Source: Elysia chlorotica (lineage: Eukaryota > Mollusca > Gastropoda > Plakobranchidae). From it: a stretch of DNA of 64,000 bases. Each line of letters starts with the position of its first letter. Position 1 is the first letter of the stretch. The notes under the pieces are model-generated. The model was not told the origin of the DNA, made no database searches, and saw only the letters and a list, made by a program, of their open reading frames with translations. Shown here piece by piece: positions 37,501 through 48,229 of this stretch. Position numbers and translations under genes: made by a program. The stretch lies in the NCBI GenBank assembly GCA_003991915.1, contig RQTK01000138.1:1-64000 (forward strand), in the 5' to 3' direction.

Positions 37501-40500
37501 AGGGTTGAAGGGCTATCGAGTGAATAATTAAGTCTGTACACCACAGGAGTTGCTATTACATCAGACAGCCTTTTGACATCTACAGAGTGGTAAAGTTTGA
37601 ACCATGTAAAGACCCTGCAGTCTTTGATCAGAAGCTTTTTGAGTGGGCCCTGCGAGGTACCGAGTACTAGCCATTGCTAGTGGGCCTTCATTCAGCCCTT
37701 ATTCCTCCTTTTTCCATAATGCGAAAAACTGGTGATTGGGTATACAGTCTCTTAAAATATAAACCAATGAAGTCAATGAAAAGTTTGACAAATTCTTGAC
37801 CTCTCAGTCACGTTTTAATGGACTTATGGTTATATCACAGATATAGCCTGGATCTCTAAGAAAGGAAAGAGCTGAGGAAGGAGCAAAATATCTCCCATAG
37901 AGTTTTTGGGGCACCAGGCGGCACTTAGTCCCATCTATAAAGACGGATGGACCATTTATATAGGGGAAGATGGTGTTGAAAGCCATGCTTTGACTTATTC
38001 ACATATGGATGTTAAAGAGCATCCCACTGAGACACAAAGACAGACAGACAAACACACACACACACACACACACGGACGTGAAGCAGGCGTTGACTACAGT
38101 TTATCTGTTCTATTTGTGCGTCTGTGGGTTTGTTATTGCAATTGGCTCACTTTTAGCCAGAATTTAAATGGATAGTAGGCCTATTATAAGTACTGTAAAT
38201 GCAGGTGCTTTGCTTGATAATGTTTGATCCTTACTGCCTCACAATAGCACCATCTTAGACTTTGCACTGTCAACCAGATGGTGCAATAATTGGCAGGTGT
38301 CCCAAAATAGACATAACCATCTAGTGTGATATTTTTCAAGAAACCCGTGTAGATCTAACTAAGTATTATTTGCATAGGGGCATAGAGATAGCCAGTCACT
38401 GCTCTTTTTCCACCTACCCCCATTTTTCCCGCTCAACTCTCTAAGAAACCTATGGGCTATAATAAAGTACAACATTAATTTGAAGACTGCATGTTTTTAG
38501 CAATAAAAGGCGCCAGATATCTCTTGTATTACTGGTCTGGATTGACGTGTAGGAATTTAAAGGTTCGATTCTCAGCTGGTATTTCCATTTCTGTATTTTG
38601 GAACTTTCAACTGGAGCTATAAGGGTTCTAAGCGGATGATCCTTTTAGTCAGGACACCCACAGGAGTAATTAAGTTCTAATATGTTTAAAATGATTCGAA
38701 CTGAAACGTATCACACCCATAGCTACTTTAAAATTAAATTGAACTAATTGTGATCATCTTCAGAAAACAAAGTAATAACTGGCTCATCCTGTCCCCCCCC
38801 CCAAAAAAAAAAAAAGTATAAAAAATATAATATTATCAAAAAGCCAATACAAACAAGATATATTGTAGTGCATTCAGCTAACTTTTCAGCGCAATAGAAA
38901 TATAAAGTTCTATGAACTTATGACTAGAAATAATGAAAAGTATTGGCGATATCAGAGCAACACTAAGAGAATTAGTTAATCAGGTGAACTATACTGCCAC
39001 ATCCAGTCACCCATGTCGGTGCCAGATTGGCCATCAGGCCATTCAGGTGAACTTCACAGCACCGCTGGAGTTAGTATAAGTATGTGTATATATAATATGA
39101 CTGATCCATAAATATTTATAAAAAATATGTTCATAAAAAGCAATAAAAAAGTATTTAATAAGCTTATTGAATTTGAAGTAATAGTAGCAAAGAATGATTA
39201 AGAGGCTCACTTGATCTGGATTGATAACTCCTGGTGTGTCGAAAGTCCAGTAACTGCTGTCATACTGATCGGCATCATATTCTTCTTTGATAGATTTTGT
39301 GTTATTTTCATACTCGAGACTACCATCTCCCCTGCCACAGTATCCGTCTATTGTCTGGCCCCAAGCTTCGTCTTTTTCATCATGCTCCTTCGTGAAATCT
39401 TTGCGAGTATCTGTTACATTTACATCCTCTGACCAAAAGGAAAAACAAATATTGTAAAAAAAAAAAAAGAAAAAGGAAAAAAAAAACATGATTAAAAACA
39501 ACTGCTAAATACCTTTTCTTGATACTGTTATGCTGATAAAAACTGATTAAATTAAGTCAACCTTGAAATGAAATGAACTCTTTTTTATTAAAAAGTGTAT
39601 AATTATTAACTTTAACAGTAAGGCTATTTAATCCACAGATATGTGGTGACTGGAATCGGCTCACAGACAAATCTACTAAATCTGCGGTAAATTTAAAACT
39701 ACACACTTAGACAATTTAAATGAGTTCCAAACAATAAACTATGAATTTAAATTCAAAGGTGCTTTATGCATATTTTAAAAAAAAATTTCTCGTGCCATTT
39801 TATATGAAGCATAAGTTACAGCAATAGATGGGTCTACCTAAAAAAAAATGTAATGCCAAACTTGGTTTCCTTCTGAGCGAGTGAAGTTTCGTAAAAGCAA
39901 GGGAAATCAAACTGACAAAATTCCATTTCCTGCATAAAGTTGTTGCCAACCTTATGAATCATAAAAATATTCCTTTTTAATTTTCCAACAAATCATTTTA
40001 CAACAATGGCTATAGAAGATAAATGTTGAACAGCATATAAATTTGGTTCAAATACCTTTTAATTCCCAGATGTTTATCTGCTTTTCCTTTTTCCTAATCC
40101 TCTCCATTTGCTTCTTAAATTTCTTTTGAGCCAGTTCTTGTTTCAATCTTTTTTGTCTTAGAGCATGTACTCGGTAACTGGGTCGCATGATAGGGAACTT
40201 TAAAAGATTCAAAGTTGTACCTGCAAATAAGGTGATAATGACAAATAAATACAATTAAAAAAAAAAAAAACAATAATTGTGTGTGTAAACAAAAAATATG
40301 ATAAATAGATACTTGACAAGAGCAAAAATATATATAAAAACCAAATCTGAAATGTATTTTTCAAAATATAATCTTTTCAGCAATAAAAGTAAATAAACAT
40401 CAATTTTGAAAAAAAAAGAAAAATCACTATTTAGGAATTACATTTGATCAAGGTTAAAATCCTTAAGTAAAATTGGGACTGTAAAATTGTATTTCAATTA

Positions 40501-43210
40501 CATATAAACTTCATTTTACCTGGCCATACAGACACAGTTGCTCTTTCAATGAGGTTTCTTGCTGAGCTTTTACAATAATCAGATGCCAGGAGGGCATTGA
40601 ATAATGAAGATTTGCCTGCGTTTGCTGTTCCAACAATGTACAGGTCAACTAAAAAAAAAAAGTATTGGATTAGGCAATGTACATTTGAAATAAAAAGTAA
40701 TATATTATTCAAGATAAGCCAAGATAACCTAGAAGACACATTTTAGGTTTGTAAAGTATGGTTTACATAAACCTATATAGTGATTAAAAAAATCCATGCT
40801 TATATCACCACATTTTTTTGCTAGAATTACATACCATTGTTTCAACAAGTGCTTGAAGAGAAAAATCTTAAAATACAGTTCAATATTATTCTCTATGCAC
40901 TGTATAAACACATTAGCGTAAGCAATCTAGTTGATTAAATGTCTGGTATGCAACTATTTAAACTTAAACACATGTCTGGTTTGTTGAAACCGACAATGGG
41001 TATGAGATTAGTTTGTTGAATCAAAGGTAGTTTATTAAACACAAAGAATAGAATTATCTGTTTGTAGAATGTGGGGGTGTTCTTTGAGTCTGAGTTTGTT
41101 GTATTTGAGTATTTGAGTTGTATTGTACCACATTACACAGTGCTGCATATTTGGCTTCATAATTAATTATCAATCAGCACCAAAATAAAGATAGGGTCAG
41201 ATTATTAGATTCCAATGTAGAAAAAAATAAAAGTAGTAATCATTTTAGCTTGACGCTAAGGAATTTTTAAAAATTAATTTATTTAATTTCCGTACAAAGA
41301 GGCTTTACTTTTACAATAAAAAAAAAAAATCTAATGTTATTTTCATTCTAACGCTACTTTTCAATTCTATCCTGAAGAATGGAACCTTAAGTCTGTTAAA
41401 AAAAAAAAAAAACAATGACAAACCATGTTTTTTGTATAAAGCAAATAACATGCTAATGAGTCTTTCCATTCCAAATCCTGTTTTAGCACTTGCTAAAGTC
41501 ACTTTGTGAATGTTTGATAGACCAGCAGATTGGCAAGTTGATCTGAGTGCATCTCTTACATGACCAAGATACTCAGGGCAATCGGGTGAAAGCAAATCTG
41601 CCTGAAAATGAAATTTTATTTAATTATAAGTAGGCTACACAAAAATTGAAATGTCAAGAGTGCTAAATAAATTTAAGTTGAATTCAAGACATTGGGCATC
41701 AAAATACATATGTGAGGCAACTAGGGTGAATCAAGCACACGTCGGATATATGTATTTTTGGTGATTTATAAGACATAAACAAGCAGTTCTAGTGCCTTGT
41801 ATCTTATATGCAAACCATGCAGCGTAACGTCATATTAACAATGAACACCCAAGAAAGGCTCAAAACACGAAAGAAGATTTATAACCTTGTTGACTTCGCC
41901 ATGAAGACTAACAATAGACAGCCGTCTAGGCTTGCGAGATCGGAATTACTTTGATCATAAATGATGGACACATTCTTGCCATAACTAAAACAAAACATTT
42001 TGAGGCATCCTCTTCAAATTTACTGTACAAACTTCTTATAAAGTGCCCCTCTTTATTCAGATTCTAAAGGGAAAGTTGGTGTCAAAAATGCTTTTCTGAG
42101 TTGTCTCCTTTTAATTTATGCTTTTATAAACATGCATGCTGCTCTCAACCTTTTGATTCATATGCATATTTTGAAACTGCATTAAATTACCTTCAATTTG
42201 ATGTATATATATATATATATATATTGTAAGGGGGTGGGGTATACAATAAATGGAAGTTGTGAGAGACTGTTATAAAACGTATGCACCTGACTCTGAATTG
42301 TTTAAAAAAATGCCAAGTTACTAAAAGAGTTAACATGCACATTGTTATTTAATCAGGCTTGAAAAATCTGCAATGTAAGAATTTTAAATTTGCATTAGGA
42401 ACATACCTTATTTCCAACCACAATTAGAGGATGTTTGTCACCAATGTAATCCATCAGATTGGGAACAATGCTTCCAGCCATATCCATGATATCAACAACC
42501 AAAACAACAACTGACTGAGTAGTCTTTATTTTGGATATCACAGATTCATATTCTTGTGCACTTGTTGAAACTTCCTTGAAACCCTCACAATGGCGCATAT
42601 AATAGCACCTCTGACAAATTGAAGTTTTCATCTCTCTTTCTGAGAGAGATTTGTAATATTCACTCGGAAGAAATCCAGGAAATGTATTATGTTGACATTG
42701 TAGTAGAGCCCCACAGCCAACACATGGAATATTACTTGGTGGAATATCTCTATCCTCTGTGCCCAAAATAGGAGACACTGTTGTATTGCTCTGATTATTT
42801 GATGGCAACGTAATGTACTCAACTTCATCTAGAGTTTCATCACTATTTGGCTCAAAAGTCTCATGGGCCGTTAGTTGCTCTGAAAAATCACCATTCAAAC
42901 TGACAAGTAAGTTTTCTAAGCGAGATTTAAGGTTCCCTGTGTCCAATCTGTCAGTGTTAGCAGTTGGTCTGATGTTTTGCTTACTTAACTGCCTTGCTTT
43001 TTTTACTGCCATTATTGGTATAGGAGATTGTGACACATCTTTGTATTTATTAACCTTATTATCTGATGCTGTATCTTTTTTTTCAACACTTTCATTGTTT
43101 TTCTCCAAAGTCCATAAACTAGCAGCTCTTTGAAATATGGAAAATGTATATCGCAATTTTAAACATGATGGGCATAGCAATGCCTGAGAAATTCTTGAAG
43201 AAAGAGCCAT
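34587..43210 (-). CDS. NOA1: mitochondrial GTPase NOA1 (YqeH-like, circularly permuted), nine coding exons
   Basis: Exons from 5' to 3': 43210-42407, 41601-41424, 40648-40520, 40220-40056, 39428-39211, 37214-37083, 36881-36764, 35374-35257 and 34780-34587. All introns are GT-AG and phases agree, giving about 684 residues (human about 698). The G motifs are in permuted order: NK|AD (G4) across exons 1/2, SAK (G5) in exon 2, GTANAGKS (G1, residues 334-341), then DTPG (G3, 489-492). An upstream zinc-binding pair, C163-x2-C166 and C199-x2-C202, is typical of the family. The arginine-containing N-terminus fits a mitochondrial targeting sequence. The protein is known to act in mitochondrial ribosome assembly and translation. 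The start ATG at 43,210 follows no other in-frame ATG. Exon 7 carries one extra base near 36,840-36,845 that breaks the frame. Confidence 0.93.
36390..36595 (+). mobile_element. SINE of a second family, tRNA-like head
   Basis: The head 'ggatagctcagttggtagag' with 'ctggttcgaatcccactc' gives clear box A and box B. The acceptor and anticodon arms do not pair properly, so it is not a functional tRNA. A body of about 120 bp follows ('gatgagtctatggctgaggg', 'taccgcctgtatctacacta'). It lies in NOA1 intron 7, antisense to the gene. Confidence 0.75.
36840..36845 (-). other. apparent single-base frameshift in NOA1 exon 7
   Basis: Read on the minus strand, the exon gives [13 protein letters not shown] in one frame and [20 protein letters not shown] in the next, with a surplus base around 'accaaggtattcc'. 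The exon is 118 bases long, but 117 are needed to keep phase with exons 6 and 8. No GT-AG pair could remove the base. It could be a sequencing error, an allele or a real lesion. Confidence 0.8.
37500..39020 (+). repeat. long dispersed repeat in NOA1 intron 5 (copy A)
   Basis: It aligns along its length, with indels, to about 57,100-58,330. Shared blocks include 'tagtgggccttcattca', 'gagctgaggaaggagcaaaa', the CA-rich run after 'gagacacaaagacagaca', 'acattaatttgaaga', and the end 'tactgccaca'. A third short match is near 43,590-43,650. No coding capacity; it may be a non-autonomous element or an old LINE 3' end. Confidence 0.65.
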
Positions 43211-43654
43211 ATCTGTATGTAGATTCACTTAAATTCACATGCAGTCCTCAATCTGATGGAGAAGATAAAAAAGGTCATCTTAAAGGTGTTTTTTTTCTCT
43301 CCAGACATATCAAAACCATTCAATTTTTTAAAGAAAGACGATATTTACATGTAATTTCATTAAATGTAATACTTTTGATTAAACATGGTATGTCACTAAA
43401 GATCCACAGGATATTGACAGTACATGGATCAAGTGAAGTATTAACCCAAAAGGCTCATAGCACCAGTTGAATGGGTCCGTTTTAAAAAAAACAGTAGACT
43501 CTGTGGTAGTTCATGCAACTGGCTTAGCATTCCGAACTGAGCATCACAAGATGTCGGGTAAGTGGCCATTGCAATACCTGTATTCATATCTTACTCCTCC
43601 TTGTGAAAAACTTGTGAATAACTGAACAAGCTCTTAAACTATAAACTAGATTCT
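43211..43654. promoter_or_regulatory. 5' flank of NOA1
   Basis: Sequence between the NOA1 start codon and the duplicated block. The start region is AT-rich with no obvious TATA box. A short match to the 37.5/57.1 kb repeat family begins around 43,540. The promoter position is inferred only. Confidence 0.3.
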
Positions 43655-44613
43655 CAGATCAACAGTTGCCTTATGATAATTATATCACTGAAAGCATTTA
43701 AAAGTACTTAAGAAAGGAAGGGGTTGGTAATCAAAGGCCAGAAATACAGTGCGTGAAGCAACAAAAGGATAGAAACACTAAAGTGTGTACCGTATAGTGG
43801 ATAATAGACTCAACTATAAATAATGTGATCGGTCAAGTCTCCAGTATCATGCTCTGTAACCCCAACGCCGTATAGGATCTTTCTTGATATCCATACATGT
43901 ACCTTGATAGCGAACACAAGTGCGCTTGTAAAATCTAAATCTAGATCTAGATTCGATTCAGAGCTTGGTTTCAAATATGTCAGTAATTCGATTGTAGTGT
44001 AGATCTTAAAAGACTAAAAGAAATGTAGATCCTAAGAACTAAGACCTAGAACCTAATTTCTGAATAACGATGAAGATTCCACTCTGAACCATATCATCTA
44101 CTTTACTTTGATTTACAGAAAGAACACTATAGCCATAGAGCACATGATTCCCATGGTAGTAGGCCTACACAAAATCAACTACATCAAGTAAGATGATCAA
44201 ACGCAGTGTACAGTGATAACCATCATAATGTGACAGGGAGGATGAGAATCCTCCCAAACTATTCATTGATTGCATTGGTTTAAAACCCTTTAAGAGCATG
44301 TACACCCATTCACAAGTTTCTCACGTGATAGAAAAGGGAAGAAGAAAGGACCACTACCAGCAACATTTTGTTGGCACTCCGCAGTATGCAGCTGAGAGGT
44401 GCTTTAGTCTTAGAAGCAGAAACAGTAGTTCTTTCACAGCGAGGCAGTCAGCTGGCACGCCACGCTTTATGGGTTAATAAGGCAAGTCGTAAGCTTACCA
44501 CAACATTGTACTTCTCTATATCTAAATCCATTAATCATTACTTTAGCATCTAGATATCGACCCTAGATCTGATCATTTGAGTCTAAATATCAATAGAGGT
44601 AAAAGAGGAAGAG
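43655..44613 (+). repeat. direct duplication, copy D1: extra promoter and first exon
   Basis: It is nearly identical to D2 (46,482-47,413). Over about 865 bp I see one four-base indel and two substitutions. After 44,522 the copies differ for about 60 bp versus about 30 bp, then match again over 'ctaaatatcaatagaggtaa' to 44,613. D1 carries the same ATG (44,386), the same 34-codon frame and the same splice donor (gtaagc at 44,489) as exon 1 of the peptidase-transposase gene, so it could act as an alternative first exon. TCACGTGA is at 44,321. Confidence 0.85.
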
Positions 44614-45079
44614 TCCAAGAATGTCAGTATATTATAATCTCTCCACCTCAAAATAACTTTTGATGTTCTCTGATTGACGAGATGCTTTCATAGGCCTACA
44701 ATAATTTAGAGGTATAACATCAAACAAAGATTCAAAGCTACCAGCGTAGGAAAAGACCCATAGTCATACCTATGCCATGTCAATTTGTTGATCGACTACA
44801 GGAAAGATCGAGGACGTGCTTCGAAATAGTGTTTAGAAAAAACGAAAGTGAAAATTAAGCTTAGGACATTGGAAAAAAGCAGAGGAAGTGTCTCCGCACG
44901 CAGAAATCGTGTATGTGGACTGGGGATCTAGGTACTCGGTAACCTTGTACCCAGCCCTAGACCCAAAGGCTATGTAGGATAGTCGGTAACCTCTCAGGCG
45001 GCATTTACGATTCCAACTAATTGCGCGTGTGCTCCACTGTGAACCTCTATGTGTGTATGTGTGTGTGTGTTACTCTGCC
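44614..45079. other. spacer between D1 and the inverted-arm block
   Basis: No gene recognised. A (GT)n run lies at about 45,052-45,070. Confidence 0.4.
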
Positions 45080-45554
45080 CATTCTAATTAAAGATCTCTT
45101 TGGTTCCAAGACTTGATGTGTTGTAGAATTGTTGCTAGACACCTTTGAATATAAAAATCATTAATTCTAATCTGGATGTATGTATTCGCGTTGGATTAGA
45201 CTCAATAATATCTTTGATCTCCATTTCTAAATTTCTATTTAGAAATCATTGTTTATTTAAAAAATATATGGCCACTTATGCAGTAGGCCTATTGATGAAT
45301 AAAAAACAACAACAACACACACACAAAAAAGCAACACCACCCATATTCCAGTAAGGAAGAGCTTAAGTCTTTTGGGAATATTTTGGAAGGTGAGCGCAAT
45401 CTTAGTCTCAGCAGTGCTGATTCTGGGATCATAACAGTAACTGCACAATGCATTTTTCGCCATGATACCTCGTAGCTTAATCTTACGATGAAAATCAATC
45501 CATTGTTCTTTTTCTTACTTTTTTGTCACTACCCCCCCCCCCCTAATATCACTA

Positions 45555-45812
45555 GCGGGCGAACTGGTTCAAATGGCAGAGCATTGGTCGCCAGGTTGGA
45601 AGGTCTGCGGAAGGTCTGCGGTTTAACTATCACGATCGGACAAAAATATGTCCTATTCCGTCCCCTAGTGGTTGGATCGGTGTCAGCATGAATCCACGAT
45701 GTGACTGGCTGAGACAGGGGGTCTTCCCGTGCTGTTTCGTAAAATTGTCAGTGTTCAGTAGATTACCTATAAAAGTGTTGACACTGTACGTTAAGCCAAC
45801 AACTCTCCCCTC

Positions 45813-45843
<31 letters not shown>

Positions 45844-45844
45844 T

Positions 45845-45885
<41 letters not shown>

Positions 45886-45890
45886 TTCTG
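45555..45890 (+). mobile_element. tRNA-derived SINE with CT-rich tail
   Basis: It is close to the copy at 29,309: head 'gcgggcgaactggttcaaat', 'gagcattggtcgccaggttg', body 'gtgactggctgagacagggg', 'cgtaaaattgtcagtgttca', tail 'cgttaagccaacaact' running into CT repeats (45,822-45,890). A 12 bp internal repeat (ggaaggtctgcg) is duplicated in the head. Confidence 0.8.
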
Positions 45891-45960
45891 CTGCATGTTA
45901 CTTTCTACACTCGTGTCAGTGTGCCTCACAGCCGGTGTCACCTGCGGTGTATAATGGTAG

Positions 45961-46180
45961 CGCCCCCCCCCCACCCCCCCAAAAAACAAACAACAACAAC
46001 AACAAACAAAACAAACAAACAACAACAACAACAACAACAAACAAAACAAACAAACAACAACACAAAAAACCCACAAAAAAAACAACAACAACACACACAC
46101 ACTCAAAACAAACAAAACCAAACAAACAACCAAAAACACAAACCAAACAAAACAATCAAAGAAGAAGAAGGAAAAAAAAA
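45961..46180. repeat. C run and (CAA)n/(CA)-rich low-complexity tract
   Basis: Poly-C segments are followed by about 150 bp of CAA and CAAA units and an A-rich end. Apparent Gln/Thr/Asn-rich frames here are repeat translations. Confidence 0.9.
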
Positions 46181-46481
46181 ACAATATCGGTGATGCTCTG
46201 ATCCTCGGCCATATGTCAGATGAGGTCTGAAAAATGTTTTTCTGACTTCATCAATAGGCCTACTGCCTGAAATGGCCGGTGTCACGATTTCATAAACACG
46301 GATTTCTAAATCTAATTCTGTATGCCTATTTAAATCTAAGATATTTATTGAGTCTAATCCAATTCGTACACTAATTGACTTGAATACAACATACATCAAG
46401 ATTAGACAAATCTTTGTAATCTTCAACACATCAAGTCTTGGAACAACAACAAAAATCTTCGCCAAGAGATTGGGTGGAGCT

Positions 46482-47413
46482 CAGATCAACAGTTGCCTTA
46501 TAAATGATAATTATATCACTGAAAGCATTTAAAAGTACTTAAGAAAGGAAGGGGTTGGTAATCAAAGGCCAGAAATACAGTGCGTGAAGCAACAAAAGGA
46601 TAGAAACACTAAAGTGTGTACCGTATAGTGGATAATAGACTCAACTATAAATAATGTGATCGGCCAAGTCTGCAGTATCATGCTCTGTAACCCCAACGCC
46701 GTATAGGATCTTTCTTGATATCCATACATGTACCTTGATAGCGAACACAAGTGCGCTTGTAAAATCTAAATCTAGATCTAGATTCGATTCAGAGCTTGGT
46801 TTCAAATATGTCAGTAATTCGATTGTAGTGTAGATCTTAAAAGACTAAAAGAAATGTAGATCCTAAGAACTAAGACCTAGAACCTAATTTCTGAATAACG
46901 ATGAAGATTCCACTCTGAACCATATCATCTACTTTACTTTGATTTACAGAAAGAACACTATAGCCATAGAGCACATGATTCCCATGGTAGTAGGCCTACA
47001 CAAAATCAACTACATCAAGTAAGATGATCAAACGCAGTGTACAGTGATAACCATCATAATGTGACAGGGAGGATGAGAATCCTCCCAAACTATTCATTGA
47101 TTGCATTGGTTTAAAACCCTTTAAGAGCATGTACACCCATTCACAAGTTTCTCACGTGATAGAAAAGGGAAGAAGAAAGGACCACTACCAGCAACATTTT
47201 GTTGGCACTCCGCAGTATGCAGCTGAGAGGTGCTTTAGTCTTAGAAGCAGAAACAGTAGTTCTTTCACAGCGAGGCAGTCAGCTGGCACGCCACGCTTTA
47301 TGGGTTAATAAGGCAAGTCGTAAGCTTACCACAACATTGTACTTCTCTATAGGCTAGGGACCACGAAACTCAAGGAGTGCCTAAATATCAATAGAGGTAA
47401 AAGAGGAAGAGTT
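46482..47413 (+). promoter_or_regulatory. direct duplication, copy D2: promoter and 5' UTR of the peptidase-transposase gene
   Basis: Near-identical partner of D1. It includes exon 1 (ATG 47,217, donor 47,320) and about 700 bp of upstream sequence that probably holds the promoter. A palindromic E-box TCACGTGA (CLEAR-like) lies at 47,152-47,159, about 58 bases before the start codon. An in-frame stop precedes the ATG, supporting that start. Confidence 0.6.
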
Positions 47414-48055
47414 CTTTGCTTCTATCTTATGTGTAGGTTTTTCAATTCCAAGAAAAGAAAGTGACCCAGCTGCTTGCAAGCAGGAACTCAGGTGGTTCCA
47501 GGGGAAGTTTATAACACCAAAAGGAGTTGACACCTCTGGCCTCTGTGACCTGAAGGACTTTCAGTCTTTGATTTGGGATAGTCCAGGAGACGTCTTCATT
47601 GAGAAGTATGGTAAGGCTATAATTTGTTTCTTATACACTGCATTCTAGATAGACAAAGCAGATGGAATGGGTAAATCAAAAACAAATTCCACTTTTTATG
47701 ATGAAAAAAACAACAAATTGTAAAGAAGTGCTGAGTACAAAAGAGTAAAACTTTACAATTTGTCACTGCGGTGATAAAATCACAAATTTAGCTTCATATT
47801 TACTGCGGAATTTGTGATTTCAATACTGTACCGCTGAATCTTTGTCAATTGTATGGGGAGTTAAAATGAAAGCGCACTTTAATTTCCTTCCTGCCCATCA
47901 TAAACTAAAATGTTTGTAAGTTAGTGAGTTCACAAATGGCTTATCTTACACTTGTTTTTCATGACTAATCCACATCATCAATCTCACAAACTTACACACA
48001 TATTTTTTCCAGAATGTGTGCAATACACATACACAAACTTCTACATATTACTAAT

Positions 48056-48118
<63 letters not shown>

Positions 48119-48130
48119 CACAAACTTCTA

Positions 48131-48229
<99 letters not shown>

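Larger units (their letters stand above)
45080..46475. mobile_element. composite block with inverted arms around a SINE and microsatellites
   Basis: The left arm (about 45,090-45,260) and right arm (about 46,290-46,450) are imperfect reverse complements. Both contain 'ttccaagacttgatgtgttg' (minus strand on the right) and 'ttggattagactcaata'. Between them lie the SINE at 45,555, a CT run and a CAA-rich run. Another piece of the right arm occurs at 55,143-55,210. It looks like a foldback or MITE-type element with later insertions. No transposase is visible inside. Confidence 0.55.

Noticed and set aside
43144..43470. 108-residue plus-strand frame over the NOA1 start
   Set aside because: Antisense to NOA1 exon 1 and its flank, with no similarity to known proteins; likely a shadow.
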